Assembly (NCBI GenBank): GCA_910579105.1
Contig: CAJTRT010000024.1
Location: 1-33,518 of the forward strand
DNA from: an uncultured Muribaculaceae bacterium
Lineage (GTDB): Bacteria; Bacteroidota; Bacteroidia; Bacteroidales; Muribaculaceae
Direction of reading: 5' to 3'
Length of the DNA stretch: 33,518 nucleotides
Part shown: positions 14,560 to 22,829 of the stretch, one piece after another
Numbering within the stretch: the stretch's first letter is position 1
Layout of the letters: the number at the start of each line of letters is the position of its first letter
The notes under the pieces: model-generated
The model's database searches: none
The model's input: the letters and a program-made list of their open reading frames with translations, nothing else
Told to the model about the DNA's origin: nothing
Program-made: the position numbers and the translations under genes

Positions 14560-16677
14560 ATGAAGCCAATCATTATGAGCATCTGCGCGGCCGCGGCCGT
14601 GTCGGCCATCGGGCTGGGGGGCGTTTCGTGCGGTCACGAGCGCCAGAACCCGTTCACGCAGCCCTATGCCAACGAGTACGGCATACCGCCGTTCGAGGAT
14701 ATCCTGATCGAGGACTATGTTCCCGCTTTCGACGCGGGTATCGCCGAGGCCAAGGCCTCGATTGATTCGATTGTGGCCAATCCCGAGGCTCCGACTTTCG
14801 AGAACACGATGCTGCCGCTTGACTGCCTCAGCCCGACGCTGGAACGCGTCATGAGCGTGCTCGCGTCGCTTACCGAGGCCCATTCGACCCCGGAGCTGCA
14901 GGCTGTCTCAGAGGAGCTGTACCCCCGCTACACCGCCTTCTCCGACGAGCTGATGATGAACGACGCCCTGTTCCAGCGCGTTAAGACTCTCTACGAGAAC
15001 ATCGACACCGTTAACCAGCCTCTCGACGAGCGTCGCGCCATAGAGCAGGCCTACAACGACTTCGTGCGCTCGGGCGCGCTCCTCGATCCCGCCAAGAAGG
15101 AGGAACTTAAAAAAATCAACAACACCCTGGCCAACCTCTATCTCAAATTCAACAAGAACCTCCTGAACGCCAACAACACGTTCGAGATCGTGGTCGAGGA
15201 TGAGGCCGACCTTGCCGGCATACCCTCAAACACGGTCGACAATGCCGCCGCGGAGGCCAAGGCCCGCGGCAAGGAGGGAAAATGGGTGTTCACCCTCCAC
15301 GCTCCCTCGCGCCTTGCGGTGCTGCAATACGCGGCGAACCGCGGCCTCCGCGAGAAGATGTGGCGCGGCTACACCACCAACGCCACCAGCGGTGAAAACG
15401 ACAACCGCCCCGTGATCGCCGAAATCCTCAAGGCCCGCGCTGAGAAGGCGAAACTCCTCGGATTCAAGGATTACGCCGCGTATTCCACCGCCGACAAGAT
15501 GGCCAAGACCCCCGAGGCCGCCGAGGCGCTGCTGACAACTATCTTCGAGCCTGCCAAGAAGAAGGTCGCCGAGGAGGTCGCCGCAATGCAGGCCGTGGCC
15601 GACGCCGAGGGTGGCGGTTTCAAGATCGCTCCCTGGGACTATTACTACTATGCCGAGAAGGTGCGCCAGCAGAAATACGCCCTCGACGAGAGCGCCCTGC
15701 GCCCGTACTTCGCCGTCGACTCCGTGCGCAAGGGTATTTTCGCCATGGCCAAGCGCCTCTACGGCATAACTTTCGAGGAAATCGACGCGCCGAAATACCA
15801 TAAGGACGTGAAGACCTACAAGGTGACCGATGCCGACGGCAAGCACCTCGCGATCTTCATCACAGACTACTTCACCCGTCCCGAGAAGCGCCAGGGCGCC
15901 TGGATGGAGCAGCTCAAAGCCTCCTGGGTGAACGCCGACGGCTCCGTCGAGCGCCCGATTATCTATAACGTCGGGAACTACGCTCCCCCGACGGCCGACG
16001 CTCCCTCGCTGCTGTCGATCGACGACGTGCAGACCACCTTCCACGAGTTCGGCCACGGCCTCCACGGCATGCTCTCCCGCGCCCGTCTCAAAAGCCAGAG
16101 CGGCACCAACGTCGACCGCGACTTCGTGGAGTTCCCCTCGCAGTTCCACGAGCACTGGGCCTTCCAGCCCGAGCTGCTGGCCGAGTACGCCCATCACTAC
16201 AAGACCGGCGAGCTGATTCCCGACTCGCTCGTGCGCCAGGTAAACGCCGCCTCGAAGCACAATATGGGCTTCATGACCGCCGAGCTTGCCGGAGCCGCCC
16301 TCCTGGACCTCGCGTGGGGCCACTACGACCCCGCGGTCGACGGTCCGGTAGACGTGGATGCTTTCGAGGCGAAGGTGGCCGAGAAAATCGGCATGCCCGC
16401 CGAGCTGACATTCCGCTACCGCTCCCCATACTTCAAGCACATCTTCGGCGACGAGGGCTACGCTTCGGGCTACTACACCTACCTCTGGGCCGAGCAGCTT
16501 GACGCCGACGGCTTCGAGCTGTTCAAGGAGAAGGGCGCTTTCGATCCCGAATCGGCAGCCAAGGTCAAGAAGGTGCTCGAAAGCGGCGGTTCCGAGGATC
16601 CTATGAAGCTCTACGAGGAGTTCCGCGGCCACCGGCCCGACGCTTCCGCCGTAATCCGCCAGCGCGGTCTCGACTGA
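14560..16677 (+). CDS. dcp: M3 family peptidyl-dipeptidase (Dcp-like) lipoprotein
   Basis: A 705-residue zinc metallopeptidase of the M3A family, similar in length to E. coli Dcp (about 680). It should release dipeptides from the C terminus of periplasmic peptides. The zinc site is HEFGH at residues 495-499 (H495, H499, catalytic E496) with third ligand E524 in DFVEFPSQFHEHW. The helical N-terminal half carries NPFTQPYANEYGIPPFEDI, typical of Bacteroidetes Dcp. The signal peptide ends in GGVSC (C25), a lipobox-like site, so it is probably a lipoprotein, unlike cytoplasmic enteric homologues. It has its own promoter at 14470-14499 and a strong terminator 30 bp downstream, so it is monocistronic. 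Oligopeptidase A-type activity is the alternative. Confidence 0.92.
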   Translation: MKPIIMSICAAAAVSAIGLGGVSCGHERQNPFTQPYANEYGIPPFEDILIEDYVPAFDAGIAEAKASIDSIVANPEAPTFENTMLPLDCLSPTLERVMSVLASLTEAHSTPELQAVSEELYPRYTAFSDELMMNDALFQRVKTLYENIDTVNQPLDERRAIEQAYNDFVRSGALLDPAKKEELKKINNTLANLYLKFNKNLLNANNTFEIVVEDEADLAGIPSNTVDNAAAEAKARGKEGKWVFTLHAPSRLAVLQYAANRGLREKMWRGYTTNATSGENDNRPVIAEILKARAEKAKLLGFKDYAAYSTADKMAKTPEAAEALLTTIFEPAKKKVAEEVAAMQAVADAEGGGFKIAPWDYYYYAEKVRQQKYALDESALRPYFAVDSVRKGIFAMAKRLYGITFEEIDAPKYHKDVKTYKVTDADGKHLAIFITDYFTRPEKRQGAWMEQLKASWVNADGSVERPIIYNVGNYAPPTADAPSLLSIDDVQTTFHEFGHGLHGMLSRARLKSQSGTNVDRDFVEFPSQFHEHWAFQPELLAEYAHHYKTGELIPDSLVRQVNAASKHNMGFMTAELAGAALLDLAWGHYDPAVDGPVDVDAFEAKVAEKIGMPAELTFRYRSPYFKHIFGDEGYASGYYTYLWAEQLDADGFELFKEKGAFDPESAAKVKKVLESGGSEDPMKLYEEFRGHRPDASAVIRQRGLD

Positions 16678-16704
16678 TTCCGCCCTGCTTCGGTATTACC
16701 ATAT

Positions 16705-16738
16705 AAGGCGCCGTGTCAGAAGTCTGACACGGCGCCTT
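16705..16738. terminator. 15-bp perfect hairpin terminator between convergent genes
   Basis: AAGGCGCCGTGTCAG (16705-16719) and CTGACACGGCGCCTT (16724-16738) are exact reverse complements with an AAGT loop. The plus side is followed by a short T-run, serving dcp. It also faces the BspA-like gene ending at 16796, so it may act in both directions. Confidence 0.85.
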
Positions 16739-16770
16739 TCCATATCCGGATGTGATGGTGTTGATTGGTC

Positions 16771-16791
16771 GGACGCACGGGCCGTGCGTCC
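16771..16791. repeat. Short palindrome with GGACGC/GCGTCC ends
   Basis: GGACGCACGG and CCGTGCGTCC (16771-16780 and 16782-16791) are exact reverse complements with one base between them, folding as an 8-bp stem with a 5-nt loop. It ends 4 bp before the stop codon of the minus-strand BspA-like gene, so it lies in that gene's 3' end. The ends match the other intergenic palindromes of the window. Confidence 0.65.
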
Positions 16792-16795
16792 CTTC

Positions 16796-17470
16796 TTACA
16801 GGCGCGTTACGGAGGCGGTGCCGCCGCGGCGGATGACGTAAAGGCCCGAAGGAGCTGATGACGCGGGACCATGGTATGCCTTTATGCCAGAAAGAGTGTA
16901 TAGCTCCACATCGCCGGGCTGCCCGTTGTCGGGGCCGACGCTGCTCGCCGAGGTGACCTCTGTGCGGTTGAACCGGCTCCATGGCTCTGTCGTCTTGTAC
17001 AGCTCGATTTCGTCGGCAGTGAGGTTGATGCCGAACCCGAGCGTCCCGTCGGCATAGGTGGCGTCGCTGAACGGCTCCCCGTTCACCGCCGGCAGCTCCG
17101 GGCGGTAGGTGTTGACGTTTCTGAGGCTCGGGGTGGCGAACGCTCCGTCGTTGATAGTCAGGTTGCCCTGCGATGCCGCTCCCTCATAGGGGGGCGGAGC
17201 TAGAATCAGAGTGGTCATATGGCTGTCGGCCAACGCCCGCGGGGCTATCTCCGTGACGAAGAACATATATTCCCTGCCGTCCTCGGCCTTGTGGTTCACC
17301 GTGTAAGGGATGAAGATTACCTCCGCGTCCGGGTCTTCGCAGCCGATGACGGTGGCGTGGGTGTAGTCCCCGACGCTGTAACGCAGTCCCTCGGCGGCGA
17401 ATTCCTCGGCTTTGGGGGATATCGCGGCGGCTGCGGCGACAATCCCGGCGAAAACGCGTGTCTTTCTCAT
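16796..17470 (-). CDS. Small BspA-like leucine-rich secreted protein with T9SS-like C-terminal tail
   Basis: A 224-residue secreted protein. MRKTRVFAGIVAAAAAIS is a signal peptide. The mature part begins with GLRYSVGDYTHATVIGC and contains VTEIAPRALADSHMTTLIL, the consensus pattern of BspA-type leucine-rich repeats (about residues 25-105). It then has the LPAVNGEPFSDATY...WSRFNRTEV closing pattern typical of such proteins. The last about 40 residues, VELYTLSGIKAY to GLYVIRRGG, resemble the short Bacteroidetes C-terminal sorting/anchoring tail (T9SS type A-like). The frame is open to 17680, but the extra residues lack a signal peptide and the ATG at 17470 is preferred. No partner is adjacent on this strand; surface or ligand role is unknown. 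Confidence 0.75.
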   Translation of the reverse strand: MRKTRVFAGIVAAAAAISPKAEEFAAEGLRYSVGDYTHATVIGCEDPDAEVIFIPYTVNHKAEDGREYMFFVTEIAPRALADSHMTTLILAPPPYEGAASQGNLTINDGAFATPSLRNVNTYRPELPAVNGEPFSDATYADGTLGFGINLTADEIELYKTTEPWSRFNRTEVTSASSVGPDNGQPGDVELYTLSGIKAYHGPASSAPSGLYVIRRGGTASVTRL

Positions 17471-17588
17471 AGCTTCATAGTTGACGTTGTAAATAACTTT
17501 CAGAATTAAAACGCCCACGGTTCCTCCCGGGTTCATTACATTGGTGTCGGCAATGCCGCGCTTATTGGTTCCTGGATCGATCTGACGA

Positions 17589-17613
17589 GTCGGACTGGTC
17601 TGACTGGTCCGAC
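17589..17613. repeat. Short inverted repeat in the 17471-17744 divergent gap
   Basis: GTCGGAC (17589-17595) and GTCCGAC (17607-17613) flank an 11-nt loop within a run of related GACTGGTC and TGACTGGTC words. The rest of this 274-bp gap between the divergent BspA-like and parvulin genes holds no gene; TATATCGT at 17701 is a poor -7 candidate. Confidence 0.5.
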
Positions 17614-17744
17614 GTGAGGGCACCGCGTCACTGATATTGAGGAATGGCTCGTGTTGGAAAATAGCCGCGGCGGAGGGCAATAAACGCGGGCGGCGGTCGT
17701 TATATCGTTAGTGAAAAAACGCAATTAAGCAAAACCTCATAGCA

Positions 17745-19700
17745 ATGAACAAACTGTTTCTGTCATTAGCCCTTGCCGCTGTGGCGGTTTCCGCGGTTTC
17801 CGCGAAGGGTCCGAAGGATCCGGAGCTTATGACTATCGGCGGCACGCCGGTTAAACTCAGCGAGTTTGAGTACCTCTACAACAAGAACAACTCCCAGCAG
17901 CTCCAGCCGCAGACTGTCGACGAGTACCTGGGAATGTTCGTCACCTACAAGCAGAAGGTAGCCGCCGCCCGCGAGGCCGGCATCGACAAGTCGCAGGCGT
18001 TCCAGAACGAGTTCGAGGGTTACCGCCGCGACCTCTCGGAGCCTTACCTGAAAGACCAGGCCGTGGAGGATTCGATCCTGCGCGCCGAATACGAGCGTAT
18101 GAAGACGGAGCGCGACGTGAGCCACATCATGATCGCGCTTGGCGACAACCCCGCGGCCGACTCCCGGCAGAAGCAGCTTCTCGATTCGATACGGACCGCC
18201 ATCATCGGCGGCAGCGACTTCGCCGGGCTCGCCCGCAAGTTCTCCATCGACCGCTCCGTGACGCGCAACGGGGGGCATATGGGCTACATCACCGCCGCCC
18301 GCTTCCCATACACGTTCGAGGATGCCGCGTATGAGACAAAGGTCGGCGAAATCTCGCCCGTGATACGCACCCCCTTCGGCTTCCACATCGTGAAGGTCAA
18401 CGGCGAGCGTCCCGCCCAGGGACAGGTGCTCGTCGAGCATATACTGAAACTCACGCAGGGGATGGATCCGCAGGCCGCGGCCGTACAGAAGGCGAAGATC
18501 GATTCGATCTACACCCTGGTGACCGCCGGTGGCGCCGACTTCGAGGACGTGGCCACCCGCGAGAGCGAGGATCCCGGCTCAGCCAAGAACGGCGGCCGCC
18601 TGAACTGGTTCGGCTCGGGCCAGATGGTGCCTGAGTTCGAGCAGACGGCCTTCTCGCTGGCCGACGGCGCTATTTCCGAGCCGTTCGCGACCTCCTACGG
18701 CTACCACATCATCAAGCGCCTCGAAGGGAAGGGGATCGACCCCTACGAGACCGTCCATCCGATGCTCAAAAAAGTAATCTCGCAGGATGAGCGCGGCCAG
18801 CTCCCCCGCCAGCGCCGCGTGGAGCAGCTTAAAAAGAAATACGGCGTCCAGCTCGACCAGGCCGCCATCGAGGCCGTCAAGAAGGAGATCGCCGCCAACA
18901 TGGGCCTCGACTCCGCGATGACCGCCCGCTTCCTGGCAAGCGAGACACCCGTGGCGAAAATCAACAAGCAGCCCCTGATGCTTTCCGATGTGATGGCCGA
19001 GATGGGCAACCCGTTCATAGGCACCGGCGAGCAGCAGGCAGCCCAGTTCGAGGGACTGGTGAACCGCGCCGTTGAGAGCGCCGTCCTTGACCTGGCCCGC
19101 GAGGACCTGGCCCGCGAGGAGCCCCAGTACGGCAACCTGGTCAACGAGTACCGCGACGGCATGCTCCTCTTCGAGATTTCCGACCGCAACGTGTGGTCGA
19201 AAGCCAAAGAGGATAAGGAAGGGCTCGAGAAGTTCTTCGAGGCCAACCGCGCCAGGTACGCATGGGACAAGCCGCGCCTGAAAAGCTACGTCGTGTTCGC
19301 CACTTCCGACTCCGTCTGCTCCGCCGCCAAGGCGTATCTCGAGACCAACAAGGTGCCTAACGACTCCCTGGGCCTTGTGCTGCGCCGCGAGTTCGGCAAC
19401 AACGTCAAGGTCGAGCGCGTGCTGGCAGCCAAGGGTGAGAACCCGATAACCGACTTCATTGCCTTCGGCGGCGAGAAGCCCGCCCCCAAGGGGCGCTGGG
19501 CCTTCTATTTCCCGTATCAGAACCGCGTGATCCTCCAGCCTGAGGACGCCGGCGACGTGCGCGGCGCGGTGACCGGCGACTACCAGAACCATCTCGAGGA
19601 GAAGTGGGTGGCGGCCCTGCGCGAAAAGTATCCCGCGAAGATAAACCAGAAAGTGCTCAAACAGGCCCGGAAGAACCAGGAGGCTGCCGCGAAGAAGTAA
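17745..19700 (+). CDS. Periplasmic peptidyl-prolyl isomerase with two parvulin domains (SurA/PpiD-like chaperone)
   Basis: A 651-residue exported foldase. MNKLFLSLALAAVAVSAVSA is a cleavable signal peptide (AVSA before K21). An N-terminal helical SurA-like region precedes two parvulin domains at about residues 122-220 (VSHIMI ... GGHMGYITAARFPYTFEDAAY ... GFHIVKV) and 229-327 (LVEHILK ... NGGRLNWFGSGQMVPEFEQTAF ... YGYHIIKR). A helical C-terminal half of about 320 residues ends in a Lys-rich tail. It should assist outer-membrane protein folding. The stop is 9 bp before the DUF4421 outer-membrane protein gene, a plausible client. No clear promoter was found in the gap upstream. Confidence 0.9.
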   Translation: MNKLFLSLALAAVAVSAVSAKGPKDPELMTIGGTPVKLSEFEYLYNKNNSQQLQPQTVDEYLGMFVTYKQKVAAAREAGIDKSQAFQNEFEGYRRDLSEPYLKDQAVEDSILRAEYERMKTERDVSHIMIALGDNPAADSRQKQLLDSIRTAIIGGSDFAGLARKFSIDRSVTRNGGHMGYITAARFPYTFEDAAYETKVGEISPVIRTPFGFHIVKVNGERPAQGQVLVEHILKLTQGMDPQAAAVQKAKIDSIYTLVTAGGADFEDVATRESEDPGSAKNGGRLNWFGSGQMVPEFEQTAFSLADGAISEPFATSYGYHIIKRLEGKGIDPYETVHPMLKKVISQDERGQLPRQRRVEQLKKKYGVQLDQAAIEAVKKEIAANMGLDSAMTARFLASETPVAKINKQPLMLSDVMAEMGNPFIGTGEQQAAQFEGLVNRAVESAVLDLAREDLAREEPQYGNLVNEYRDGMLLFEISDRNVWSKAKEDKEGLEKFFEANRARYAWDKPRLKSYVVFATSDSVCSAAKAYLETNKVPNDSLGLVLRREFGNNVKVERVLAAKGENPITDFIAFGGEKPAPKGRWAFYFPYQNRVILQPEDAGDVRGAVTGDYQNHLEEKWVAALREKYPAKINQKVLKQARKNQEAAAKK

Positions 19701-19709
19701 GCCAGCGCA

Positions 19710-20819
19710 ATGGTCCGTCCGGCATCAGACAATACACGGAAAATATTGTCGCCCCGCCACTTCCATCTGTGGAAGTGGGCGCGGGCGGCATTGCTTTTCA
19801 TTGTCTTTTGCACGATTACACCGGAAGCCGCGGCGTTGAGCCTCGACCTCGACAGCATAGCGTCGTGGGGTAAGTTCCCCAGGTTCTGCGTCAACGTCTA
19901 CCGCTGGGGCGACCACTTCTTCAACGATTTCGACTCAACCTATGTCGAATCGACCGGCAAGCGGTGGAACATCAAAACCAAGACTGATTCCTGGTCAGAC
20001 TCCTACGACTTCCGCTTCGACAACCGCTACCGCATGGAGATGGTTTCCGACCCGTCGACCTCGCTTGGCTTCTACCTGTCGTATATGGCGGTGTCGGTGG
20101 GCTATGACGTGAACATCAGCAAGTACCTGACCGGCAGCGACAAGGTGCGCTCGCGGTTCAACTTCCAGTTCAACTGCGCGCTGTTCTCGGCGGAGATCAA
20201 CATGCTGTCCAACGATGTCGGCACCACCATCCGGCGCATGGGTATGCCCGGCGAGGTTGAGAAGGTGAAGCTCGACTTTTCCGGAATCAACAACAAGGCT
20301 CTCGCCGTTGACCTCTACTATTTCTTCAACCACCGCCATTATTCCCAGGGGGCGGTGTTCAACTATTCAAAAATCCAGCGTAAAAGCTCAGGCTCCATGT
20401 ACGCGGGATTCTCATATATGACCGAAGCCTACCATTTCGACTTCTCGTCGCTTCCGGAGGCCGATTCGGAGATTCCTTCCAACTGGGACCACAACTATCG
20501 TGTCTCGAGCAAGACCTATGCCCTGAAATTCGGCTATGCCTATAACTGGGTGTTCCATCCGGGATGGTGCCTGGGTGTCTCGGAATCGCCTATCGTGGGT
20601 GTCAGGAAGGGGAATATCAACCATCCCGGCGAGCGGAGCACCACTTTTTCCCTGAACAACCGTTTCCGCCTCGGCATAGTGTACAACCTGAAGAAGCGTT
20701 GGTTTTTCGGCCTGTCGGGCAACGTCACCACGGGACTTATCAACGATCCCGAGCACACGCTTATCGCCAACACGATGTCTGGCGAGGCGTCGATCGGTTT
20801 CCGCTTCGACCTCTGGTAG
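19710..20819 (+). CDS. DUF4421 family predicted outer-membrane beta-barrel protein
   Basis: A 369-residue protein matching DUF4421, a Bacteroidetes family of unknown function. An N-terminal hydrophobic signal segment (AALLFIVFCTITPEAAA, about residues 26-42) follows a basic leader. Family patterns include RWGDHFFNDFDSTYVESTGKRW, SLGFYLSYMAVSVGYDVN and SPIVGVRKG. Alternating amphipathic strands with aromatic girdles continue to the terminal strand GEASIGFRFDLW, which ends in an aromatic residue as barrel proteins do. It lies 9 bp after the parvulin gene and is probably co-transcribed. A pore or structural role is plausible but not shown. Confidence 0.85.
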   Translation: MVRPASDNTRKILSPRHFHLWKWARAALLFIVFCTITPEAAALSLDLDSIASWGKFPRFCVNVYRWGDHFFNDFDSTYVESTGKRWNIKTKTDSWSDSYDFRFDNRYRMEMVSDPSTSLGFYLSYMAVSVGYDVNISKYLTGSDKVRSRFNFQFNCALFSAEINMLSNDVGTTIRRMGMPGEVEKVKLDFSGINNKALAVDLYYFFNHRHYSQGAVFNYSKIQRKSSGSMYAGFSYMTEAYHFDFSSLPEADSEIPSNWDHNYRVSSKTYALKFGYAYNWVFHPGWCLGVSESPIVGVRKGNINHPGERSTTFSLNNRFRLGIVYNLKKRWFFGLSGNVTTGLINDPEHTLIANTMSGEASIGFRFDLW

Positions 20820-20863
20820 TTATCTTATCCAGGCTCCACACGTTGAATTTTAATGCCGATACA

Positions 20864-21166
20864 ATGAAGCCGACCCGATCCGAAACAAGAGGCACCTGGC
20901 TGCTCGCCGCGGTGTGCTCCCTCGCGGTGTGCTCGGCGGCGGTCGCCGGCAGGTGCGGTCGGGCGGAACCTCTTCCCGACGCGTCCCCGCTGGAAGCCGC
21001 GGCGGCGGATTCCCTCCTGCGCCCGGCGGTAGAAGGGAGGGACACGGCCCCTCGGGCAGCCGCAGGCCCGGGGGAGAATGGCCGAAAGAATGGAGGTGAA
21101 AAATCCAGGGAGCGCCGGAAGCCGGCTCCCGACGCCCCTTCGCCGCTCGACAGGCCGGTCCGGTAA
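20864..21166 (+). CDS. Putative small secreted protein
   Basis: A 100-residue frame starting at the ATG at 20864, 44 bp after the DUF4421 stop. MKPTRSETRGTWLLAAVCSLAVCSAAVAG looks like a signal peptide with an AVA cleavage site. The mature part is rich in Pro, Arg, Glu and Ala (for example GENGRKNGGEKSRERRKP), likely disordered, and ends in SPLDRPVR. The upstream AATGCCGATACA context is moderately AT-rich. It ends 9 bp from the stop of the opposing regulator gene, fitting neatly between them. High-GC sequence favours false frames and I know no homologue, so the gene is uncertain; the signal peptide and spacing argue for it. Confidence 0.45.
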   Translation: MKPTRSETRGTWLLAAVCSLAVCSAAVAGRCGRAEPLPDASPLEAAAADSLLRPAVEGRDTAPRAAAGPGENGRKNGGEKSRERRKPAPDAPSPLDRPVR

Positions 21167-21175
21167 TCCGGTTGC

Positions 21176-22747
21176 CTATCCCTTGCGCGATTTCAGGAAG
21201 CTGTCGAGATCGGCCTCTTTGGTGAGCGACAGCTTTTTCCGTATGCGGTAGCGGGCCGAGTTGACGCTCGGGCGCGATATGCCGAGGCTCAGGGCTATCT
21301 CGTCGGTGCTCATGCCCATGTAGATCAGCATGCACACCAGCTCGTCGTTTGGTGTGAGTCCGGGATATTCGCCTCTCAGGTCGGGCAGGAAGTGGGGGTG
21401 CAGGGCGGCGAATGACCTGCGGAAGCTCTGCTCCGACTCGCCGGTGAGGGCGGAAGGGTTGAGCGCCTGTTTGACGCTTTCCATCACTCCCGTGTTGCGG
21501 CTCTGTTCAAGTTCGGAGTTTATCCGCTCTATCTCCGCGTTCAGGCTCTGCTGCCGGTCGAGCACCGATGCCAGCCCTCTTTCGGCTGTCTGTCTGCGGC
21601 GGCGGTTCACATAAAGCGCTTGCAGGAAAATCACCACGAGCGACACGGCCAAGGCGAGCGCCAGCCACAGCGTCGCCGCCGTCCGGCGGCTCAGCTCGAG
21701 CTGGGCCGACAGTTTTTCGGCTTCGGTTTTCCGCGCCTTTGCCCTGTATCTTATCTCGGCGCCTATCAGGGCGTCGAGTTTCTCGCGGTTGAGCATGGTG
21801 TCGCGCGCCACGTCGTATTCGTTGAACATGGCCGCCAGCTCGCGGCTCATCCCCAGGCGGGAGTAGGCGTCCATGATCGACCTTATGGCGTAAAGTTCGG
21901 CATCGTCGTCGCCGAGGGCTTTCCATTGGCGGCGGGCGGCATTCATAAGCGCGAGCCCCTCGGCTTTCCTCCCGGATAGGATGTAGGCTTTGCCGAGCGA
22001 GAATTCAGCGTCGTTTGTGTTGGCTCCCTCTGCCCTCCCGGCGGCTACGATTTCTTCCAGGCGGTGTGTCGCCCAGGGAAGCCGGTCGCTGTACCGGTCG
22101 CTGTATTCCAGTATGAACTCGGCCATTCCGTAGTCCACGGCGCGGTGGAGCCGTTCCTTGTCGGCGTTTGTGCGGTATGTGTCTATGGCGTTGTGCGCGT
22201 CCGCGAGGCAGGCCATGGCGGAGTCGGGGAGCTGGAGTCTGTCATACGCGTCGGCTTTGAACCTCAGCAGGTCGCTCATCATTACCCCGCCGAGGCTTCT
22301 GCTGATCTCGATTCCGCGGTCGAAGGCCGCGAGCGCTTCCCTGCCCATGAAAAGGCGCGTGTAGAGGCCGCCGAGGTTGCCGTACAGCTCTATCGCGCTT
22401 TCTGTCGAGGCGAGTTCGGGGCGCGCCGCGAGGGTGTCGGCGGCTTCCTGTAAGTATTCTATGCCGTTGGAGTAGTCGCCGGTTATGTTGCAGAAGAAAC
22501 CCATCTGGCTGAGTATCTCTACTGGTTTGTCGGAATGGTGGCCGTCGTGAAGCATGTCGACAGCCTGCCGTTGCAGGCTGATGAACGAGTCGGTCGGGAT
22601 GTCGTCTTCTCCCTGCACTATCCAGGCGAGATTGTTCAGCGAGTCTACGTCGGAGATGCCGGAGACGGGCGCGTCGCCCGCGGTGCCCGGTCTGCCGCAG
22701 GCTGTAGCCAGCAGGACGGAGGCAACTATGGCCGAAAGATTTTTCAT
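21176..22747 (-). CDS. Membrane-anchored TPR regulator with C-terminal LuxR-like HTH
   Basis: A 523-residue protein of a Bacteroidetes regulator architecture. The N terminus MKNLSAIVASVLLATAC is a signal peptide with a weak lipobox (C17). TPR repeats fill about residues 35-300 in the periplasm. A membrane helix (TLWLALALAVSLVVIFLQALYV, about 356-377) is followed by a basic stop-transfer RRRRQ and a coiled coil. The C-terminal HTH (about 455-515) contains LTPNDELVCMLIYMGMSTDEIALSLGISRPSVNSARYRIRKKL, interrupted only by normal variation. This would couple a periplasmic signal to cytoplasmic DNA binding without a kinase. It is 82 bp downstream of tamL on the same strand, so it may belong to the tamB-tamL unit or have its own promoter (TACATTCG, 22753-22760, is a weak -7 candidate). 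Confidence 0.85.
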   Translation of the reverse strand: MKNLSAIVASVLLATACGRPGTAGDAPVSGISDVDSLNNLAWIVQGEDDIPTDSFISLQRQAVDMLHDGHHSDKPVEILSQMGFFCNITGDYSNGIEYLQEAADTLAARPELASTESAIELYGNLGGLYTRLFMGREALAAFDRGIEISRSLGGVMMSDLLRFKADAYDRLQLPDSAMACLADAHNAIDTYRTNADKERLHRAVDYGMAEFILEYSDRYSDRLPWATHRLEEIVAAGRAEGANTNDAEFSLGKAYILSGRKAEGLALMNAARRQWKALGDDDAELYAIRSIMDAYSRLGMSRELAAMFNEYDVARDTMLNREKLDALIGAEIRYRAKARKTEAEKLSAQLELSRRTAATLWLALALAVSLVVIFLQALYVNRRRRQTAERGLASVLDRQQSLNAEIERINSELEQSRNTGVMESVKQALNPSALTGESEQSFRRSFAALHPHFLPDLRGEYPGLTPNDELVCMLIYMGMSTDEIALSLGISRPSVNSARYRIRKKLSLTKEADLDSFLKSRKG

Positions 22748-22829
22748 ACCGCGAATGTACGGAAAAACATCGTTCGGAACAGGCTGTGAAAGTGCAATCT
22801 ATCAAACAATCTATCGCCGGCGGCGCTTG

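Noticed and set aside
15226..16632. 468-codon minus-strand frame
   Set aside because: It is antisense to the M3 peptidase and has the Leu/Val/Gly/His composition of a complement of GC-rich coding sequence.
17471..17680. N-terminal extension of the BspA-like protein
   Set aside because: The extra 70 residues are Thr/Pro/Arg-rich without a signal peptide, while the ATG at 17470 starts a normal signal peptide.
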